The notes under the pieces were generated by a model that was given only the letters and a program-made list of their open reading frames with translations, did no database searches and had not been told where the DNA came from. Shown in pieces: positions 33,859-36,698 of a stretch of DNA of 36,698 bases. The stretch is from Affinundibacterium seohonense (GTDB lineage: Bacteria > Pseudomonadota > Gammaproteobacteria > Burkholderiales > Burkholderiaceae_D). The DNA lies in contig NZ_JACOFW010000034.1 in NCBI RefSeq assembly GCF_014284305.1, positions 1-36,698 of the forward strand, in the 5' to 3' direction. How positions within the stretch are numbered: the stretch's first letter is position 1; each line of letters opens with the position of its first letter. The position numbers and the translations under genes are program-made.

Positions 33859-34608
33859 ATGTCAGGCACACTTTACTTAATTCCCAACACACTCGGCCAA
33901 ATCGAAGCATCGCAAAGCAACGTACTAGCGCATATCATTCCTGAAACAGTGCAAGCAATGAGCGCGCAATTGCATTACTTTGTCGCTGAAAACGCCAAAA
34001 CGACACGCGCTTATTTAAAAACTTTAGCGCAATATCATCCGCTGGCGAAGACGATACAAGAAATGCAGATTGCCGAATTAAATGTCAACACACCAGAAGC
34101 TGCCTTACAAAGCTTGCTCAGTCCTTTACTAGCAGGCCACGACGTTGGCCTCATTTCCGAAGCAGGCGTTCCTGCGGTAGCGGATCCCGGCGCCAATTTA
34201 GTACGACTGGCGCATCAACACAAAATCACAGTACGCCCTTTGGTTGGTCCCTCTTCTTTACTATTAGCGCTGATGGGCAGTGGCTTAAATGGTCAAAGTT
34301 TCGCTTTTCACGGCTACCTGCCAACTGATGCTGCGCAACGAGCTAAACGCATCAAAGAATTAGAAGATCGTTCGCGCAAAGAAAAGCAAACGCAAATGTT
34401 GATAGAAACACCCTACCGAAATGCAGCTATGCTAGAAGCCCTCGCAACAAATTGTCAGATGCAAACTTTGATCTGCATCGCGACAGATTTAAGCTTACCA
34501 AGCGAATCAATACAAACAAAAACCGCAGGCGAATGGAAAAAACTTTTGCAAGCGAGCGCGGCACCTGATTTCCACAAAAAGCCTACCGTGTTTCTGTTTC
34601 TTTCCTGA
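33859..34608 (+). CDS. Tetrapyrrole-methylase-family SAM methyltransferase (RsmI-like paralog)
   Basis: The 249-residue protein opens MSGTLYLIPNTLGQ and contains FVAENAKTTRAYLK, LISEAGVPAVADPGANLVRLAHQ and VGPSSLLLALMGSGLNGQSFAFHGYLP, all close to RsmI. RsmI methylates the 2'-OH of C1402 in 16S rRNA. It is shorter than typical RsmI (about 280-290) and lacks its C-terminal region, so a shorter paralog with an unknown target is more likely. An ATG with AAGG about eight bases upstream sets the start. It is 41 bp after maf and ends at a strong bidirectional terminator. Confidence 0.88.
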   Translation: MSGTLYLIPNTLGQIEASQSNVLAHIIPETVQAMSAQLHYFVAENAKTTRAYLKTLAQYHPLAKTIQEMQIAELNVNTPEAALQSLLSPLLAGHDVGLISEAGVPAVADPGANLVRLAHQHKITVRPLVGPSSLLLALMGSGLNGQSFAFHGYLPTDAAQRAKRIKELEDRSRKEKQTQMLIETPYRNAAMLEALATNCQMQTLICIATDLSLPSESIQTKTAGEWKKLLQASAAPDFHKKPTVFLFLS

Positions 34609-34631
34609 GTTCTAAATTAATCTCATTGGAC

Positions 34632-34673
34632 GCAAAAAAAAGAGGGAGATACACATCACCCTCTTTTTTTTGC
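34632..34673. terminator. Bidirectional terminator between convergent genes
   Basis: GCAAAAAAAAGAGGG (34632-34646) pairs perfectly with CCCTCTTTTTTTTGC (34659-34673) around a 12-base loop. It ends the maf operon on the plus strand and the ABC transporter operon on the minus strand. Confidence 0.92.
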
Positions 34674-34680
34674 CAAATTA

Positions 34681-35415
34681 TCACTGAAACTCTGTACCTT
34701 TACGACCCACCCAATACGTCGCAACTAGCAACATCACACCAGCGACTAAACATGCAAGTGTCGTCGCCCGGACCGCGATATCAGGTGCGGTACCATTGAG
34801 AGCCGTCATCACATAAGCCCATGGGTAATACACCCAATCTTTCGACTGTCCGATCTGCATAATTCCCATCGTGGCGACCACGCCGACCGCCAAAGGCGCA
34901 ACAATATTTTGCACGCGCCAACTAATCCAATGTTGCACCATGACGATAGGCATACTACATACAGTGGCAAGAAGAAAACTACGAACAAAATCATACTGAA
35001 AAGCCTGTTCAGTAGAAAATCCCAACAATCCAAAAATACATATGCTCAAAGCGACCTGGGCAAATAGTGCTACATTTGCCCCCACAACAAAAAGCACCGC
35101 TAAAACACATTTAGCCAGAAATAGCTGACGTGCCGTAATAGGTAGCGTCAGCATCAAACGCCAAGTCGCATTTCTATGCTCATTACCGTTCAATAAGCCC
35201 GTTGCCAGCGCAATAAATAAAGGTAGCATGAAGTAACCCCAAATTGCGGTGTTTCCTGCCCAGTACATATCCCAACGAATTGGTCCATTTTTATGCGTTT
35301 TTAACAGGATAAAAAAGCCTAAGACCGCCACCATCAAAGGACACAACAACATCATCAATAGCGCCAAAGATCGGCGTACTTTCAAGATCTCTAGTTGCAG
35401 CAATTTAAAAATCAT
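34681..35415 (-). CDS. ABC-2 type transporter permease
   Basis: The 244-residue inner-membrane protein has about six hydrophobic segments, beginning with MIFKLLQLEILKVRRSLALLMMLLCPLMVAVLGFFILL. It ends with CLVAGVMLLVATYWVGRKGTEF. GNEHRNATWRLMLTLPITARQLFLAKC is the cytoplasmic loop motif of lantibiotic/bacitracin-type ABC-2 permeases. The start overlaps the stop of the ATPase gene by three bases (ATGA). The substrate is unknown. Confidence 0.88.
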   Translation of the reverse strand: MIFKLLQLEILKVRRSLALLMMLLCPLMVAVLGFFILLKTHKNGPIRWDMYWAGNTAIWGYFMLPLFIALATGLLNGNEHRNATWRLMLTLPITARQLFLAKCVLAVLFVVGANVALFAQVALSICIFGLLGFSTEQAFQYDFVRSFLLATVCSMPIVMVQHWISWRVQNIVAPLAVGVVATMGIMQIGQSKDWVYYPWAYVMTALNGTAPDIAVRATTLACLVAGVMLLVATYWVGRKGTEFQ

Positions 35416-36356
35416 GCGGCTCTCCTCGGTGTAAATTGAACTTCCTGTGTGGTTTGATGAAACCATTGCTCTAGCGTTGGCTTTTCAAATATAGACTGAT
35501 GCAAACGCAGATCTGCCTTGATCAAACAGGCATTGACTCTGTAAGCTAACTCCTGGGGAATGCGGTCCACACGCAAAGATTGCGCGCTAGTAATCGTCAC
35601 ATCAAAAACCTGATCCAATAGCGTTTCTATTAACACACGTTGGGCCGACACGGCATCGTCAACGGTCAAAGTCAAATAACCGTCTTGCTGTGCGTAGAGA
35701 GTGGCCATCTCAGACTGAAATTGCACACGGCCTTCTTTCAAGAGCGCTACATGTGTCGCGATTTTTTCAACCTCATCAAGCTGATGGCTAGAAATCAGCA
35801 CCGTACAATTACTCGCATTAGGAAGGCTAGCAATCAAACCACGAATCTCCTGCATTCCCACTGGATCAAGTCCATTGCCCGGCTCATCTAAAATCAGCAG
35901 TTTTGGTGAGCCAACCAAGGCATGTGCCAATGCCAGGCGCTGCTTCATTCCTAGTGAAAATTGCGCAATTCGACGCCGACCGTCCGCAGTCAATCCGACG
36001 ATTTCCAAAACACGATCAATTTCACTGCGCGGTAAAGCTTTTAATGTGCATGCAATACGTAAAAATTCCCGCGCTGTCAGATTCGGATACGCACTAGGTG
36101 CCTCAACCAAACAGCCAGTTTGCTGCAATATGTATTTACGTTCTCTTGCAATGTCCCGGCCAAGAATTTGAATAGTTCCCTGATCTGGGTGCAACAGACC
36201 CAGCATCAAGCGAATTGCCGTCGACTTGCCCTCACCGTTATTACCCAAGAACGCAAAAATACTCCGTTCGGGTACGGCCAAGTTCAAGCCTTTCAGCACC
36301 TCATGCTGCTTAAAACGTTTCACTACGCCCGTCATCTGTATTGCCAACTTTTGCAT
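35412..36356 (-). CDS. ABC transporter ATP-binding protein
   Basis: The 314-residue nucleotide-binding subunit has Walker A GNNGEGKST (38-46), signature FSLGMKQR (133-140), Walker B LLILDEP with Glu158, and the switch His191. The C-terminal ~90 residues (about 225-314) form an accessory domain often found in ABC-2 efflux ATPases. With the overlapping permease gene it forms an exporter of the bacitracin/lantibiotic-resistance type. The substrate cannot be inferred. The ATG lies 279 bp from the transposase start. Confidence 0.93.
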   Translation of the reverse strand: MQKLAIQMTGVVKRFKQHEVLKGLNLAVPERSIFAFLGNNGEGKSTAIRLMLGLLHPDQGTIQILGRDIARERKYILQQTGCLVEAPSAYPNLTAREFLRIACTLKALPRSEIDRVLEIVGLTADGRRRIAQFSLGMKQRLALAHALVGSPKLLILDEPGNGLDPVGMQEIRGLIASLPNASNCTVLISSHQLDEVEKIATHVALLKEGRVQFQSEMATLYAQQDGYLTLTVDDAVSAQRVLIETLLDQVFDVTITSAQSLRVDRIPQELAYRVNACLIKADLRLHQSIFEKPTLEQWFHQTTQEVQFTPRRAA

Positions 36357-36544
36357 ACGAGTTCTCCCAAAATTACTTCAAGCATAAATAATAGAAACTT
36401 AAATCACATCAACATAGGAGCACGCGATCAAACTTCGCAAAATCTGGATGAAAGTCAGATATTTAGGTACAAAGCAAAAATTATAATTAATATGAGCAAC
36501 AATTAACTAAGTAGTGAGCAATAAAAGAGAGCAACAACTGGGCA

Positions 36545-36572
36545 ATAAAAAAGCCGCTGGTGAGAGCGGCTT
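36545..36572 (-). terminator. Minus-strand terminator-like hairpin
   Basis: AAGCCGCT (36551-36558) pairs with AGCGGCTT (36565-36572) around a six-base loop. On the minus strand a T-run follows. No minus-strand gene is visible to its right, so it may be left over from sequence interrupted by the insertion element. Confidence 0.6.
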
Positions 36573-36589
36573 CAGACTGCTGACAAACC

Positions 36590-36622
36590 CCAAAAGGCCT
36601 CGCCAAGTGCGAGGCCTTTTGG
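36590..36622 (+). repeat. Perfect 14-bp stem hairpin in the transposase leader
   Basis: CCAAAAGGCCTCGC (36590-36603) pairs with GCGAGGCCTTTTGG (36609-36622) around CAAGT. It resembles the hairpins many insertion sequences carry near their left end to block read-through into the transposase gene. It could also be an ordinary terminator; the T-run after the stem is broken by GG. Confidence 0.55.
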
Positions 36623-36634
36623 TTTAATAGCGGC

Positions 36635-36698
36635 ATGCTAAAAACACCGACACCTTTCCAACACGAATTAGAAATGGTCACCTTGGAACAACTGGTTC
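36635..36698 (+). mobile_element. 5' end of an IS1182/IS5-type transposase gene, cut by the window
   Basis: The frame reads MLKTPTPFQHELEMVTLEQLV to the window edge. This matches the opening of IS1182-type (DDE) transposases, where Leu-Glu-x-Leu-Val precedes the PxDHLLR motif. Only 21 codons are visible, so neither catalytic residues nor the right inverted repeat can be checked. The element's left end must lie left of 36635, possibly near 36575-36590. The match is from memory of the family. Confidence 0.6.

Noticed and set aside
1..36698. CRISPR array, toxin-antitoxin pair or defence cluster
   Set aside because: No regularly spaced repeats, no adjacent small toxin and antitoxin genes and no defence nuclease or helicase set were seen.

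Overview
The window is a chromosomal segment of a betaproteobacterium, most likely an Oxalobacteraceae member related to Undibacterium or Herbaspirillum. Three things point there: a DUF2863 gene (a Burkholderiales-centred family), the rpoE-rseA-rseB-mucD block next to the yceD-rpmF-plsX-fab cluster, and moderate GC with AT-rich intergenic DNA. This placement is inferred from gene content only. Nearly everything is core housekeeping. The accessory parts are a small regulatory/phage-like stretch around two tRNA genes and a transposase start at the right edge.

Left part (1-9800). A DUF4404 gene, ispF and ispD (isoprenoid MEP pathway) lie on the minus strand. They are divergent from mfd (transcription-coupled repair) and serB (serine synthesis) on the plus strand. 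Next, on the minus strand, come a SIMPL-domain periplasmic protein and a BlaI-type repressor / M56 membrane peptidase pair. The peptidase ends in a TonB-C domain, and a dyad lies inside the apparent repressor-gene promoter. A YfcG-type glutathione transferase follows on the plus strand.

Middle (9800-20000). This holds DUF2863, a CYTH triphosphatase-like protein coupled to a cytosolic M14 carboxypeptidase, tRNA-Pro(GGG), a phage-like P-loop protein with an altered Walker A, a small HTH regulator, and tRNA-Ser(CGA). Then come an EAL-CBS-GGDEF cyclic-di-GMP protein, a small unknown protein, cheV and ppnN.

Right part (20000-36698). A minus-strand set of thiol/RNA genes (glutaredoxin-like, rnhB, SpoU methyltransferase) lies downstream of the envelope-stress operon rpoE-rseA-rseB-mucD. 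A near-consensus sigma-E promoter precedes rpoE and its -35 element is embedded in the last codons of the upstream membrane-protein gene. The fatty-acid cluster runs yceD-rpmF-(terminator)-plsX-fabH-fabD-fabG-acpP-fabF. Divergent from it are maf and a tetrapyrrole-methylase-family (RsmI-like) gene. A two-gene ABC exporter follows, and the first codons of an IS1182-type transposase end the window.

I did not find a CRISPR array, an obvious defence island or a clearly new multi-gene system. The least explained parts are the P-loop/HTH stretch between the tRNAs (13.1-14.5 kb), the BlaI/M56-TonB/SIMPL module, and the dyad-rich leader of the EAL-CBS-GGDEF gene.
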